This document shows, piece by piece, positions 1 through 7,724 of a stretch of DNA of 22,933 bases (the first letter of the stretch is position 1; each line of letters begins with the position of its first letter). Under the pieces are notes generated by a model. It searched no databases. It worked only from the letters and a program-made list of their open reading frames with translations, and was not told the DNA's origin. This DNA comes from an uncultured Pedobacter sp. GTDB lineage: Bacteria; Bacteroidota; Bacteroidia; Sphingobacteriales; Sphingobacteriaceae. Position numbers and translations under genes: made by a program. The stretch spans positions 1 to 22,933 of the forward strand of contig NZ_CAMLHF010000078.1 of NCBI RefSeq assembly GCF_946479715.1, in the 5' to 3' direction.

Positions 1-1
1 A

Positions 2-790
2 CGCATTATACATATGCAGTTTGATGCCGGACAGGTAACGTCTTTAGCTATACAGCAGGCAGAAGCTCAGCAATTGGTAGCTGCACAATTAATTCCGGAA
101 TTGGAACAAAATATCACCATTCAGGAAAATGCACTGCGCATTTTGACTGGTCAGCTGCCTGGTGCTGTTGAGCGTTTGGCTAGTTTGGAAAAGACCAATA
201 TCCCTGTCCAGCTATCGGCAGGTGTTCCTTCTTCAATGGTGAGCAGAAGACCGGACGTGAAAAGTGCTGAATTGTCTTTAAACATTGCTAATGCAAAGGT
301 TGGGATTACTAAGGCAAGTATGTATCCGTCGTTAAGCATCACTGCAAGTGGAGGTCTTAACTCATTTAAGGCCAGTAACTGGTTTAATATTCCTGCATCA
401 TTATTTGGTGTAGTAGGAGGTGGACTTACTCAGCCTATATTTCAACGCAGACAATTGAAAAGCCAATATGAGCTTGCTAAAATAGATCGCGAAAAAGTAG
501 TGCTTGAGTTTAGACAATCTGTACTGAATGCTGTAGGCGAGGTTTCTGATGAATTGGTTAAATTAGAGAAGTTAAAACTTCAATACGATATTTCTTCTAA
601 AAGAGTAACTACTTTACAAGGAGCAGTAAAAAATGCCAATCTGTTATTTAAAAATGGAATGGCGACTTATTTAGAGGTAATCACTGCTCAAAGTAATTCG
701 TTGCAAAGTGAACTTGAATTGGCAGCTATAAAAACTGCACAATTGAATGCTTCGGTAGAATTGTATCGTTCGCTTGGTGGCGGATTATAA
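2..790 (+). CDS. TolC/NodT-family outer membrane efflux protein, C-terminal part (5' end outside window)
   Basis: This is the outer-membrane exit duct of a tripartite RND-type or similar efflux pump. The frame is open from the first bases, before the ATG at 14, so the gene is cut by the window edge. About 262 residues remain of a family usually 450-480 long. Near residues 72-105 there is the signature of the second OEP repeat, with SRRPDVKSAELSL, then ANAKVGITKASMYPSLS and a GG-containing beta segment. Long alpha-helical stretches follow, with FKNGMATYLEVITAQ and a terminal SLGGGL. The periplasmic adaptor and inner-membrane pump genes would be expected upstream, outside the window. A palindromic repeat 15 bp downstream may end transcription. 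The family assignment is firm; the substrate cannot be told. Confidence 0.93.
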   Translation, partial: RIIHMQFDAGQVTSLAIQQAEAQQLVAAQLIPELEQNITIQENALRILTGQLPGAVERLASLEKTNIPVQLSAGVPSSMVSRRPDVKSAELSLNIANAKVGITKASMYPSLSITASGGLNSFKASNWFNIPASLFGVVGGGLTQPIFQRRQLKSQYELAKIDREKVVLEFRQSVLNAVGEVSDELVKLEKLKLQYDISSKRVTTLQGAVKNANLLFKNGMATYLEVITAQSNSLQSELELAAIKTAQLNASVELYRSLGGGL

Positions 791-805
791 GACTATCGTA
801 ATTAT

Positions 806-892
806 AAAACACCCGTCATCTCGACGACAGGAGAGGTCTCTTGAACTAGCAGGAACAAGAGGTCCCTCAGTACTCGGGATGACGGGTGTTTT
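806..892. repeat. Imperfect REP-like palindrome between convergent genes (copy 1)
   Basis: The outer arms at 806-819 and 879-892 are perfect complements (aaaacacccgtcat against atgacgggtgtttt). Pairing continues imperfectly inward to about 843/856, where a ctcttg/caagag pair closes the structure. The left half shares 27 of 30 positions with the left arm of the palindrome at 3019-3094. Placed between the convergent efflux and L,D-transpeptidase genes, it could also act as a two-way terminator, since a T run follows on the right and an A run precedes it on the left. Confidence 0.8.
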
Positions 893-916
893 AATTTAAA
901 GCTATGATGTTATTCC

Positions 917-1717
917 CTAAATATTCAGCGTAGAATCCTGATAGCTGGTTGAATCTTTCTGATCAAAATTGTTGGCAAAGGCAGCTGCCATATGCTGATC
1001 AAGATATCTTGATGTATACCTCTGATCGGTAACATTTATAAATAATACTGTTTTACCTTCAATAGTATTTATCACCAAATCAGAAAGCTCACTAGGTACT
1101 GCAGGGCAGCCCTGGCTGCGTCCAAGCCTTCCTAGAGCATTTATAGTTCCCTGGCTAACATAATCTGCTCCATGTACTACAATAGATCTTCTGCGGGCAT
1201 TAGAGTTAAAACCTTCATCCATACCATCCAGACGTAATGAACGACCGTGTTGTCCACGATAGATCTCGGCAGTAAGATAAAAGCCTATACTGCTTTGAAA
1301 AGAATCATTAGAGTTTGAAAAGCGTGTTGCTTTATCAGCTCCGCTACGTTGCCCATGAGCAACCCAGGTATTTAAAATCAATTTCTTTTTATCGAGATCA
1401 ATGATCCAAAGTCGTTTTTCCGTGCTGTTTTTGTCAAAATCAGCTATTGAAAGGATAGATTTATCCTCTGCAACTTGTCCGGATTTTTTTAGGTTATAGA
1501 AACCAGTAAGGGCTTTTTCAAACACAGAACGACTTAAGCCCGTATATTCGAGGTTTACCTCGTTATAAAGGTTGTTTACATGGTTGTCATATAAACTGTC
1601 TTCAGTTATTTTAGCTACAATTACCGGTTTTGATGGTTCCCTATGTGTCCCATTAAAAATTGATAAAGAAAGGCTGAACGCTAACATCGATACTCCCCCC
1701 AAAATGCATTTCGTCAT
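917..1717 (-). CDS. Secreted murein L,D-transpeptidase-like protein (YkuD_2-type catalytic domain)
   Basis: Predicted periplasmic enzyme of the L,D-transpeptidase catalytic-domain family, which forms or edits peptide cross-links in peptidoglycan. The 266-residue protein starts with a hydrophobic segment (about residues 5-22) that should export it. The catalytic core lies at about 100-230: RLWIIDLDKKKL, a GxxHGRSLRLDGM region, the conserved His182 in IVVHGADY, and the nucleophile Cys204 in GRSQGCPAVP. The ending rich in Ser, Asp and Gln after residue 235 looks disordered. An internal ATG at codon 11 is preceded by a G-rich stretch and is an alternative start, but the first ATG gives a better signal peptide with Lys3. 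The gene stands alone, divergent from the cupin gene, with 262 bp between them. Family assignment is confident; the exact cross-link is unknown. Confidence 0.88.
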   Translation of the reverse strand: MTKCILGGVSMLAFSLSLSIFNGTHREPSKPVIVAKITEDSLYDNHVNNLYNEVNLEYTGLSRSVFEKALTGFYNLKKSGQVAEDKSILSIADFDKNSTEKRLWIIDLDKKKLILNTWVAHGQRSGADKATRFSNSNDSFQSSIGFYLTAEIYRGQHGRSLRLDGMDEGFNSNARRRSIVVHGADYVSQGTINALGRLGRSQGCPAVPSELSDLVINTIEGKTVLFINVTDQRYTSRYLDQHMAAAFANNFDQKDSTSYQDSTLNI

Positions 1718-1979
1718 AAATCTTAACTCTCGTGTTATTATTAAATAATGCGCTAATTTGTTAGTGTTTTTTCAAATACAGTCCTTTAGATATTTTCAAA
1801 CATACTAAAAATAATTTTGGTTTAATGTGTTGAAAATGATTCTATTACCCTTATATGACTTAACAGATTCCCTAAAATCAATCAGCAAATCCATACATTT
1901 GCCAATATTTAGCCTGCATAAAAAGCATTTAAACGCGTATAATTTGCTGCAGATTAAAACAAAAACTTGAAGATAAATT

Positions 1980-2315
1980 ATGATACAAAGTAACCTATTT
2001 CAGATAGAAGACGAAACTCCCTGGGAGGATTTGGGTAATGGAATTAAAAGACAGGTTTTTGGATATGATGACCGGATTATGCTTGTAAAAGCAAAATTTG
2101 AGGTGGGAGCTGTAGGCGATCTGCATGAGCATCATCATACTCAGGTAACTTATGTAGATAGTGGAGCTTTTGAGATGACCATTGGTGAGGAAGTGCGTGT
2201 AATAAGAAAAGGGGATGGTTATTACGTACCACCACATGTAATTCATGGTTGTGTCTGTTTGGAGGCAGGAACGTTAATTGATGCGTTTACTCCCCATCGG
2301 GAAGATTTTCTTTAA
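1980..2315 (+). CDS. Cupin-domain protein, KdgF-like
   Basis: Single-domain cupin of 111 residues. Cupin motif 1 is GAVGDLHEHHHTQVTYVDSG, with likely metal ligands His49, His51 and Gln55. Motif 2 is GDGYYVPPHVIHG, with His89. The overall pattern (WEDLGNGIKRQVFGYD at the start, FTPHREDFL at the end) matches KdgF, the small cupin that opens unsaturated uronic acids from pectin or alginate breakdown. KdgF also uses Gln where most cupins have Glu. No polysaccharide lyase, SusC/D pair or uronate pathway gene is near, so the substrate here is open. There is no signal peptide, so it should be cytoplasmic. Nothing suggests operon membership. Confidence 0.82.
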   Translation: MIQSNLFQIEDETPWEDLGNGIKRQVFGYDDRIMLVKAKFEVGAVGDLHEHHHTQVTYVDSGAFEMTIGEEVRVIRKGDGYYVPPHVIHGCVCLEAGTLIDAFTPHREDFL

Positions 2316-2358
2316 AAATATTTTTTGAGGCTCGTGGGGGTAAACGTTACTTCTGTTG

Positions 2359-2412
2359 TCATACTTTCAAATCACAAATAATTAAACAATTATTCTAACA
2401 CAGAAAGTATGA
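2359..2412 (+). promoter_or_regulatory. Leader hairpin that encloses the start codon of the barrel gene
   Basis: Bases 2359-2368 (tcatactttc) pair perfectly with 2403-2412 (gaaagtatga), and the second arm contains the ATG at 2409-2411. Inside the 34-nt loop a second perfect 7-bp stem forms, aataatt (2377-2383) with aattatt (2388-2394). If the transcript starts upstream of 2359, the initiation codon would be paired, which suggests temperature- or factor-dependent translation. The pairing is seen directly; the regulatory role is inference. Confidence 0.4.
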
Positions 2413-2978
2413 AAACAAACAAGTTCTATTTAATGATTGCAGTAATCATGGTAAGCATCGGTTCGGTAAAAGCGCAGCAATCAGGAGTTAATTTTGGGTT
2501 GAAAGCTGGTATCAATTATGCAACGCTTCCAACAAGTTTCAAAGAAGTAAAAGAAAAGGAAGGTAAAGCAGGTTATAATATTGGGGTTTTTGCAAGGGTT
2601 GGGGATGCATTGTATTTTCAGCCGGAGGTAAACTATACAGCATTTAAAAGTGAGTATACCTACAATTCTAAAGTCTATAGTCCTAAATTTAAACAGGTTA
2701 ATGTTCCTTTAATGGTGGGTTATAAGCTCATTAATACTGAAGCACTGAATTTTAGAATTTCTGCAGGACCGGATTTAAGCTATTCATTAAACAAAGCTGC
2801 AGGACCAACTCAGTTTGATTATAAAAAGTTTACGGCTGGTGGTGTTGTCAATGCAGGTGTTGATATAGGTAGCCTGACTATTGACGCCAGATACAGCAGA
2901 GGATTGACAAAGATTAATAAAGGCCTTGATGAGAAAACTGGGATATTTAATCTTTCAGTAGGGTTTAAGATATTCTAA
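2409..2978 (+). CDS. Small outer-membrane beta-barrel protein (porin-family, OMP_b-brl_2 type)
   Basis: A 189-residue protein with a clear signal peptide (residues 1-22, ending VKAQQ). The rest alternates polar and hydrophobic residues as in an 8-stranded barrel: NFGLKAGINYATL, YNIGVFARVG, YFQPEVNYTAF, NVPLMVGYKL, FRISAGPDLSY, TAGGVVNAGVDIG and a last strand NLSVGFKIF ending in Phe, as BAM-assembled barrels do. Such proteins are abundant in Bacteroidota and mostly lack a known role. The gene is alone and convergent with the PI-PLC-like gene; the palindrome at 3019-3094 lies between. Its start codon sits in a predicted hairpin (see 2359-2412). Confidence 0.85.
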   Translation: MKTNKFYLMIAVIMVSIGSVKAQQSGVNFGLKAGINYATLPTSFKEVKEKEGKAGYNIGVFARVGDALYFQPEVNYTAFKSEYTYNSKVYSPKFKQVNVPLMVGYKLINTEALNFRISAGPDLSYSLNKAAGPTQFDYKKFTAGGVVNAGVDIGSLTIDARYSRGLTKINKGLDEKTGIFNLSVGFKIF

Positions 2979-3018
2979 TTGAAGAATAGGTTGTAGCAAA
3001 GGTGTTAGCCTAACACAA

Positions 3019-3094
3019 ATCGTCATCTCGACGTGAGGAGAGATCTCTTGGTTATGCCAATTCAAGAGATCTCTCCTCACGTCGAGATGACGAT
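3019..3094. repeat. Long perfect REP-like palindrome between convergent genes (copy 2)
   Basis: Arms of 32 bp, 3019-3050 and 3063-3094, are perfect reverse complements around a 12-bp centre. Each arm contains the submotifs cgtcatctcgacg and ggagagatctcttg. The left arm matches copy 1 (806-892) at 27 of 30 positions. A further half-like stretch, ggatgacgac, follows at about 3119-3128. It lies between the convergent barrel and PI-PLC-like genes, the same setting as copy 1. The perfect pairing suggests a recently made or maintained element; it may also stop transcription from both sides. Confidence 0.9.
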
Positions 3095-3150
3095 AGCTTT
3101 AAAAACAACCTGTTATTCAGGATGACGACCTTTCCATTAGAAATCTTCCA

Positions 3151-4119
3151 TTAAAAATTAGTATTAACAATTAACTGACTTCTGGTCGCGTCAACAAAAT
3201 CCATTGGAATAATGCCATACTTTCCATGCGTATTATTTGTAAAGAAGGTATTGATTTTAGGATTTACCGAGTTAGATACGGTAGTTATACTTGGAATACC
3301 AAATATAAGTGCTTTATAACCACTGCTATAATTCAGATATAACCTGTTGGAAGTATCGTTATGGGCCTCATTTAAAAGCGTTTCAATGTTAGACCATTTT
3401 GTATTTACATCACTTACGTTATAATAATCTTGTATCTTAAGATTCGCTGCTGAATTATTGATGCTAAAAGTAGTATTGTCTGCCCAGTTGGTTGCATCAA
3501 TACCCTTTGTGCTACCAGTTCCAAATCTTCTTAATAACTTTATTTTACCACGAACAGCTCCTAAAGCAGGAACACCATCACCCAAGTCCCATTTAGAAGG
3601 ATTTTGGTTTACATACGAATCAAAAGTCTGCTCAAAACTTCTGGTATTATTGCTGGGATCATACTCTTCCTTTACACTCATGATAATGGTTTCAGTTGGA
3701 TTACTGTTCAGGAAGCCAATACAAGCATTTAGCACATCATTAAAGTTTAGGTTCTGATAGATTGAGCCATGATGGATAGCAAAAGCATCGCCAATGTGTC
3801 TGCATCTGATATCAAGATACCTAACGCCGGCCGTTAACTGATCAGCAATGCTTAGATTCTGACATTTAGCAGTGCCGCCAACAGGTTCAGTTCTTGCTCC
3901 AGAATCATGTGTTCCGGGAATGGAGAGTTGGACTAAATTGGTAGCATCTGGCAGGGAACCCATCCAATTGCTCATGGTGTAAGTTAGGATGAGCGAGGGG
4001 GCTACCGATGTTTCTTGTGTTGCTTTAGACTGTAATCTTTCTTGTTCCTGCTTTTTACACGAAGTGAACGCAAGGATTCCCGCAACAATCAAGGGGAATT
4101 GAAGTTTAAAATTGTTCAT
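3151..4119 (-). CDS. Lipoprotein with PI-PLC X-like phosphodiesterase domain
   Basis: This 322-residue protein belongs to the phosphatidylinositol-specific phospholipase C superfamily, whose bacterial members cleave phosphatidylinositol or GPI headgroups. Residues 1-21 form a lipoprotein signal with the lipobox FTSC (Cys21), followed by charged KKQEQE, so it should be lipid-anchored at the cell envelope. The X domain starts with MGSLPDATNLVQLSIPGTHDSGA, with the first catalytic His71. It continues with GVRYLDIRCRH (Asp103 and Arg105) and FAIHHGSIYQ with the second catalytic His at 116/117. IIMSVKEEY supplies an acidic site. The Cys/His pattern resembles single-domain bacterial PI-PLCs of about 300 residues. 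It is divergent from the M16 pair, with 138 bp between. Activity is likely since all key residues are present; the substrate is unknown. Confidence 0.88.
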   Translation of the reverse strand: MNNFKLQFPLIVAGILAFTSCKKQEQERLQSKATQETSVAPSLILTYTMSNWMGSLPDATNLVQLSIPGTHDSGARTEPVGGTAKCQNLSIADQLTAGVRYLDIRCRHIGDAFAIHHGSIYQNLNFNDVLNACIGFLNSNPTETIIMSVKEEYDPSNNTRSFEQTFDSYVNQNPSKWDLGDGVPALGAVRGKIKLLRRFGTGSTKGIDATNWADNTTFSINNSAANLKIQDYYNVSDVNTKWSNIETLLNEAHNDTSNRLYLNYSSGYKALIFGIPSITTVSNSVNPKINTFFTNNTHGKYGIIPMDFVDATRSQLIVNTNF

Positions 4120-4257
4120 ACTTAGGGATTAATTTGGTTAACTGATTAACTACAATATAAGAAAAAATCAGATTGACAAAAAGGCATAAAATTATTTGTT
4201 AAATTAAAAGATTTACACGTATTTGTATAGATAATTAGGTATATCAATTTTAACTAT

Positions 4258-5619
4258 ATGCGCTCTAAACTTTTACTTACGGTAGTCCTCGTAATGAGCT
4301 GTATTTCTGTTTTTTCTCAACAGAGGATAGCGGAGAATATGTATTTCAAGAAGCTAGCAAACGGGCTTGAAATATTGGTGGTTGTAGACAATACTGTTCC
4401 CCTTGCAACCATTGAAATGGCTTGTAGAAATGGCTCATTTACTGAGTCTGATGATTACAATGGATTAAGCCATCTTTATGAACATCTTTTCTTTAAAGCG
4501 AATAAAGATTATCCAAATTTTGAGAGCTTTAATAAGAGGAGTAATGAGCTTGAAATTACTTCAAATGCCAACACAAGAGAAGAGGTGGTAAATTATTATT
4601 TTACCCTTCCTTCAGCAAATTTAAAACCCGGTTTAAAATTCATGAATTCTGCCATTCGCTATCCTATATTTATTAAGGAAGATATGGCAATGGAAAATGA
4701 AATTGTAAATGCTGAGTTTACCAGACAAGAGTCGAGCCCGCTTTACCCATTGATCGATGCCGATAAGAAACATATGTGGGGAGATAATTATTCGAGAAAG
4801 AATGTGATTGGAAATCATGATGTGATTTTATCGGCCACCCCATCAAAAATGGATTCTATAAAGAATAAGTACTACTGGCCTAATAATTCTGTATTGGTAA
4901 TTGCTGGTGACGTAAAGGTAGACGAGGCTTTTAGCAGCGCTGAAGATATATTTGGAAGCTGGAAAGCATCGCCTTTTGATCCATTTAAAAAATGGCCCAT
5001 TCCAGAGTTTAAACCACTTGCCAAAAATGATTATTACATCATAGAATCTGCCAAGATGCCTGTTCCTTATATGCTTTTTAGCTGGCATGGACCAGACACA
5101 CGCAATGATATCCCCGGAACTTATGCTGCTGATGTGTTTTCATTTATTGTAAATCAAAATGGATCAAAGTTGAAGAAAGCTTTAATTAATTCAGGATTAG
5201 CACAAGAAGCAAGTGTAAATTATTATACTCAGAAATATACAGGTCCTATTAGTTTTATGGTAAGTCCAAATCCCGCGAAAATTAAAGAATGCTATGAGGA
5301 GGTATTAAAACAGATTGCTTTGTGGGATGAAGAGGATTATCTTTCGGAGGTTCAGATAGAACGTGCAAAAAGATTACTTTCAATATCTCAGGTTGAACGC
5401 AGAGAAGTAACTTCAGATTATGCTCATTTGCTTTCTTTCTGGTGGGCATCGGCATCGGTTGATTATTATACTCATTATGAAGAAAATTTGAATAAGATAA
5501 CCAGAGCTGATTTACTTAATTACGTTAGAAAATACATTAAGGATAAGCCGTTTTGTGCAGGAATGATCATCAATAAAAGCAGCGTTGACGCTGTAAAACC
5601 TCAAGAATTCTTCAAATAA
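4258..5619 (+). CDS. M16-family zinc metallopeptidase, catalytic subunit
   Basis: Exported M16B-type (pitrilysin/insulinase family) peptidase of 453 residues with a signal peptide at 1-20 (ending SVFSQQ). The inverted zinc motif HxxEH is present in SHLYEHLFF: His72 and His76 bind zinc and Glu75 is the base. The third ligand is probably Glu153 in ENEIVNAEF, 77 residues after His76 as in pitrilysin. The C-terminal half has the second M16 fold but no R/Y substrate motif. That motif is in the next gene, 13 bp downstream, so the two proteins likely form a heterodimer with a shared chamber. A Cys15 in VMSC could be read as a lipobox, but the Ala/Ser-Gln cleavage site fits better. Probable location is the periplasm or outer surface. 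Confidence 0.92.
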   Translation: MRSKLLLTVVLVMSCISVFSQQRIAENMYFKKLANGLEILVVVDNTVPLATIEMACRNGSFTESDDYNGLSHLYEHLFFKANKDYPNFESFNKRSNELEITSNANTREEVVNYYFTLPSANLKPGLKFMNSAIRYPIFIKEDMAMENEIVNAEFTRQESSPLYPLIDADKKHMWGDNYSRKNVIGNHDVILSATPSKMDSIKNKYYWPNNSVLVIAGDVKVDEAFSSAEDIFGSWKASPFDPFKKWPIPEFKPLAKNDYYIIESAKMPVPYMLFSWHGPDTRNDIPGTYAADVFSFIVNQNGSKLKKALINSGLAQEASVNYYTQKYTGPISFMVSPNPAKIKECYEEVLKQIALWDEEDYLSEVQIERAKRLLSISQVERREVTSDYAHLLSFWWASASVDYYTHYEENLNKITRADLLNYVRKYIKDKPFCAGMIINKSSVDAVKPQEFFK

Positions 5620-5632
5620 AATATTTAAACTG

Positions 5633-6916
5633 ATGAAACCATATATATTAACCTTCATTTTTATTTTATTCCTTTTTTCGGCTAAATCGCAAACCAAGGC
5701 TGTGTCGTTTGATGTGAATGGTTTAAAAGTAATTTTAAGGCCCACTCAAAAAGAAACCATTAGCATGAGCATGTATTTTAGAGGTGGGGTGATGAATTAC
5801 AGACCTGAGCAGGCAGGAATAGAGAATCTTGCTTTGGCGGCGGCTGCATCATGTGGCACAAAGAATTATAGTGTTGATGATTATAAGGAACTGGCAGATG
5901 AATATGGAATAAATATAGGAGGTTCTTCTGAAACTGATTATGGAACGATTAGTATGGACTGTATTTCGAAGTATTTTGAACAGGGTTGGAAGTTGTTCTC
6001 AGATGCCGTAGCGAATCCGATTTTTGATAAAACTGAATTTCAGTCTACCAAAGAAAAAATCATTTCTGGTATTTATCAGCTTCATGCATCTCCTGAGTCT
6101 CGGATTGAACAGATGTCGATGCAGGCCATATTTAATGGTAGTCAATACAGTACAGAGCCTAAGGGTAAAGATTTAACTGTTAATGGATTTACAGCTGATA
6201 GTGTTTCTAATTATTACCATAATCAGCTTTTGAATAGAAGCAAAATGTTTTTAGTTGTTGCTGGTAAAATAACTAAAGAAGCGCTTGAGAAAAAAATAAC
6301 TGAGTCGTTTAAAGGGATTGCTGCTAAATCTTATACACCACCGGTATACAACCAAAAAATGATTGAGGGAGAACATTTGTTGACAGAACAGCGAGATCTG
6401 GCAACAAATTACATAAGTGGTGTAATGAATGCTCCGGTTATGAGCAGCCCCGATTATGCCCCTTTTATGCTTGCTATAAATGCTTTAAGCGGAAATTTAC
6501 ACTATGAGCTACGTGTAAAGCAAGGTCTTTCTTACGCACCCGGAGCTACTATTAAAATACAACAGATGCCTTATACATCTATGTATGTGAGTACAACGCA
6601 GCCTAAAAAATCATTTCAGGCAATGGTAGCTGTTTATAATAGTATTAGAAATGGCCGTTACAGTCAATCGTTTCTTGATGGAATTAAAAAGGATCATCGT
6701 TTGAGGTATTACAGGCATCAGGAAAGCTCTAGTTCTATCGTTGATGATCTTGGAGAGGCTGAAGTTCTGGGAGGGTATAAGATGGAAGAAGATATGCTGG
6801 ATAACATTAATAAAGTAACCCTTGAAGATATAGGCAAAGCTTTCGCTAAATATGCAAAAGGTGCAATTTGGTTATATCTGGGCGACGAACAATTGGGTAA
6901 GCAGGCCTTTCAATAG
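5633..6916 (+). CDS. M16-family peptidase partner, non-catalytic subunit
   Basis: 427 residues with a signal peptide at 1-19 (FSAKSQ). At the place where HxxEH is expected (about 64-70) it has ENLALAA instead, so zinc cannot be bound. The C-terminal half carries ELRVKQGLSYAPG with Arg293 and Tyr300, the seven-residue-spaced R/Y pair that holds the substrate in heterodimeric M16B peptidases. This complements the preceding gene, which has zinc ligands but no R/Y motif; the genes are 13 bp apart and surely co-transcribed. It ends 7 bp inside the convergent PAP2-like gene. The division of labour is well known for the family; the peptide substrate here is not known. Confidence 0.9.
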   Translation: MKPYILTFIFILFLFSAKSQTKAVSFDVNGLKVILRPTQKETISMSMYFRGGVMNYRPEQAGIENLALAAAASCGTKNYSVDDYKELADEYGINIGGSSETDYGTISMDCISKYFEQGWKLFSDAVANPIFDKTEFQSTKEKIISGIYQLHASPESRIEQMSMQAIFNGSQYSTEPKGKDLTVNGFTADSVSNYYHNQLLNRSKMFLVVAGKITKEALEKKITESFKGIAAKSYTPPVYNQKMIEGEHLLTEQRDLATNYISGVMNAPVMSSPDYAPFMLAINALSGNLHYELRVKQGLSYAPGATIKIQQMPYTSMYVSTTQPKKSFQAMVAVYNSIRNGRYSQSFLDGIKKDHRLRYYRHQESSSSIVDDLGEAEVLGGYKMEEDMLDNINKVTLEDIGKAFAKYAKGAIWLYLGDEQLGKQAFQ

Positions 6917-7533
6917 GTTTTAGCTACGGTTTTTCCAAGATACCAGCAGATCCAACTAAAGAATGGTGCAGCTATAACATCAGCAGTATAATGTACATGC
7001 TGAATAAGCAGAAGCACTCCGACAATTACCGCAGCAGTAAAAGATATGAGCTTATCTCTTTTGCTTTGCATACACAACCCGCCTATAATTAAAGTAGCAG
7101 TATGGCCTGAAAAGAAAAGGTCTTTAGTGATTACATTTGATCTGTAAAAAAGAATAGAACAGGGGTCTGCCAGTTCAATAATGCCGGTAGGAGCGTTAAG
7201 CGGTACCAATGTAATAGATAAAATGCGGGCAATGCACAAGAATATGAATGTCCATAATGCTGTTAGGCAAATGGAAGTGTTTCTAGACATCCGCACCAGG
7301 AAGAGGATAATTAGTGCATAAAGTATAATAAATATATACAGTGAAACATCAATGGCTGGTATCTTTTTCAATAACCAGTCATTTAACACCGTACCTTCTC
7401 TTGATTCTATATGGTGGAAAAACTGTGGTATAAACAATAATATTCCGATAAGTATAATTGTTCCTAGTATAAGTTTGAGCCTAAATGGTGGATATTCCCA
7501 TGCAATTTGCCAGGAGAATTGTCTAGAATGCAT
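6910..7533 (-). CDS. PAP2 / sphingomyelin-synthase-like integral membrane protein
   Basis: A 207-residue protein with about six membrane segments (roughly 20-38, 63-82, 88-106, 140-155, 162-178, 186-200). The catalytic triad of the PAP2_C (sphingomyelin synthase-related) type is visible: His144 in DLFFSGHTATL, then His181 and Asp185 in HYTADVIAA. Upstream, ARILSITLVPLNAPTG resembles the conserved Arg-Pro loop of that group. Such enzymes move or remove phospho-headgroups on lipids. Sphingobacteria make sphingolipids, so a role in phosphosphingolipid headgroup chemistry is possible but unproven. It overlaps the 3' end of the M16 partner gene by 7 bp, on the opposite strand. The start at 7533 gives a short cytoplasmic N-terminus before the first span. 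Confidence 0.8.
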   Translation of the reverse strand: MHSRQFSWQIAWEYPPFRLKLILGTIILIGILLFIPQFFHHIESREGTVLNDWLLKKIPAIDVSLYIFIILYALIILFLVRMSRNTSICLTALWTFIFLCIARILSITLVPLNAPTGIIELADPCSILFYRSNVITKDLFFSGHTATLIIGGLCMQSKRDKLISFTAAVIVGVLLLIQHVHYTADVIAAPFFSWICWYLGKTVAKTY

Positions 7534-7667
7534 TATTTAATCTAAGTTTTGTTTATTTCTAATCGTAAAAAGTATGTCTCAATTACCCCCTAATATTGTC
7601 GTACACTGCCTCTCTAATAGTTAGATTATAGCAGTAAGTTCGTAGTGTTAAACATACTCAGTAAAAG

Positions 7668-7685
7668 TCAGAATTTATATTCTGA
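7668..7685. promoter_or_regulatory. Palindromic site upstream of the DinB-family gene
   Basis: Bases tcagaat (7668-7674) and attctga (7679-7685) form a perfect dyad around ttat, 40 bp before the ATG. The 12-mer aatttatattct within it (7672-7683) recurs at 8242-8253, upstream of the DoxX-like gene. It could be an operator for the AraC-type regulator at the end of the cluster. This is AT-rich DNA, so chance is not excluded. Confidence 0.3.
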
Positions 7686-7724
7686 TTACACTAAATTAAC
7701 ATTAAAAATTAAAATATAAATACC

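Noticed and set aside
1797..1804. TATGTTTG on the minus strand as -7 promoter element of the L,D-transpeptidase gene.
   Set aside because: It is 79 bp from the start codon with no visible -33 partner, and such matches are frequent by chance in AT-rich spacers.
5633..5745. Second M16 gene as a frameshifted continuation of the first.
   Set aside because: It has its own signal peptide and a full-length two-domain plan with the complementary R/Y motif, so it is a separate subunit.
7572..7622. Short plus-strand frame (16 residues, MSQLPPNIVVHCLSNS) in the spacer before the DinB-family gene.
   Set aside because: Too short, no hydrophobic or basic pattern, no start context; treated as chance.
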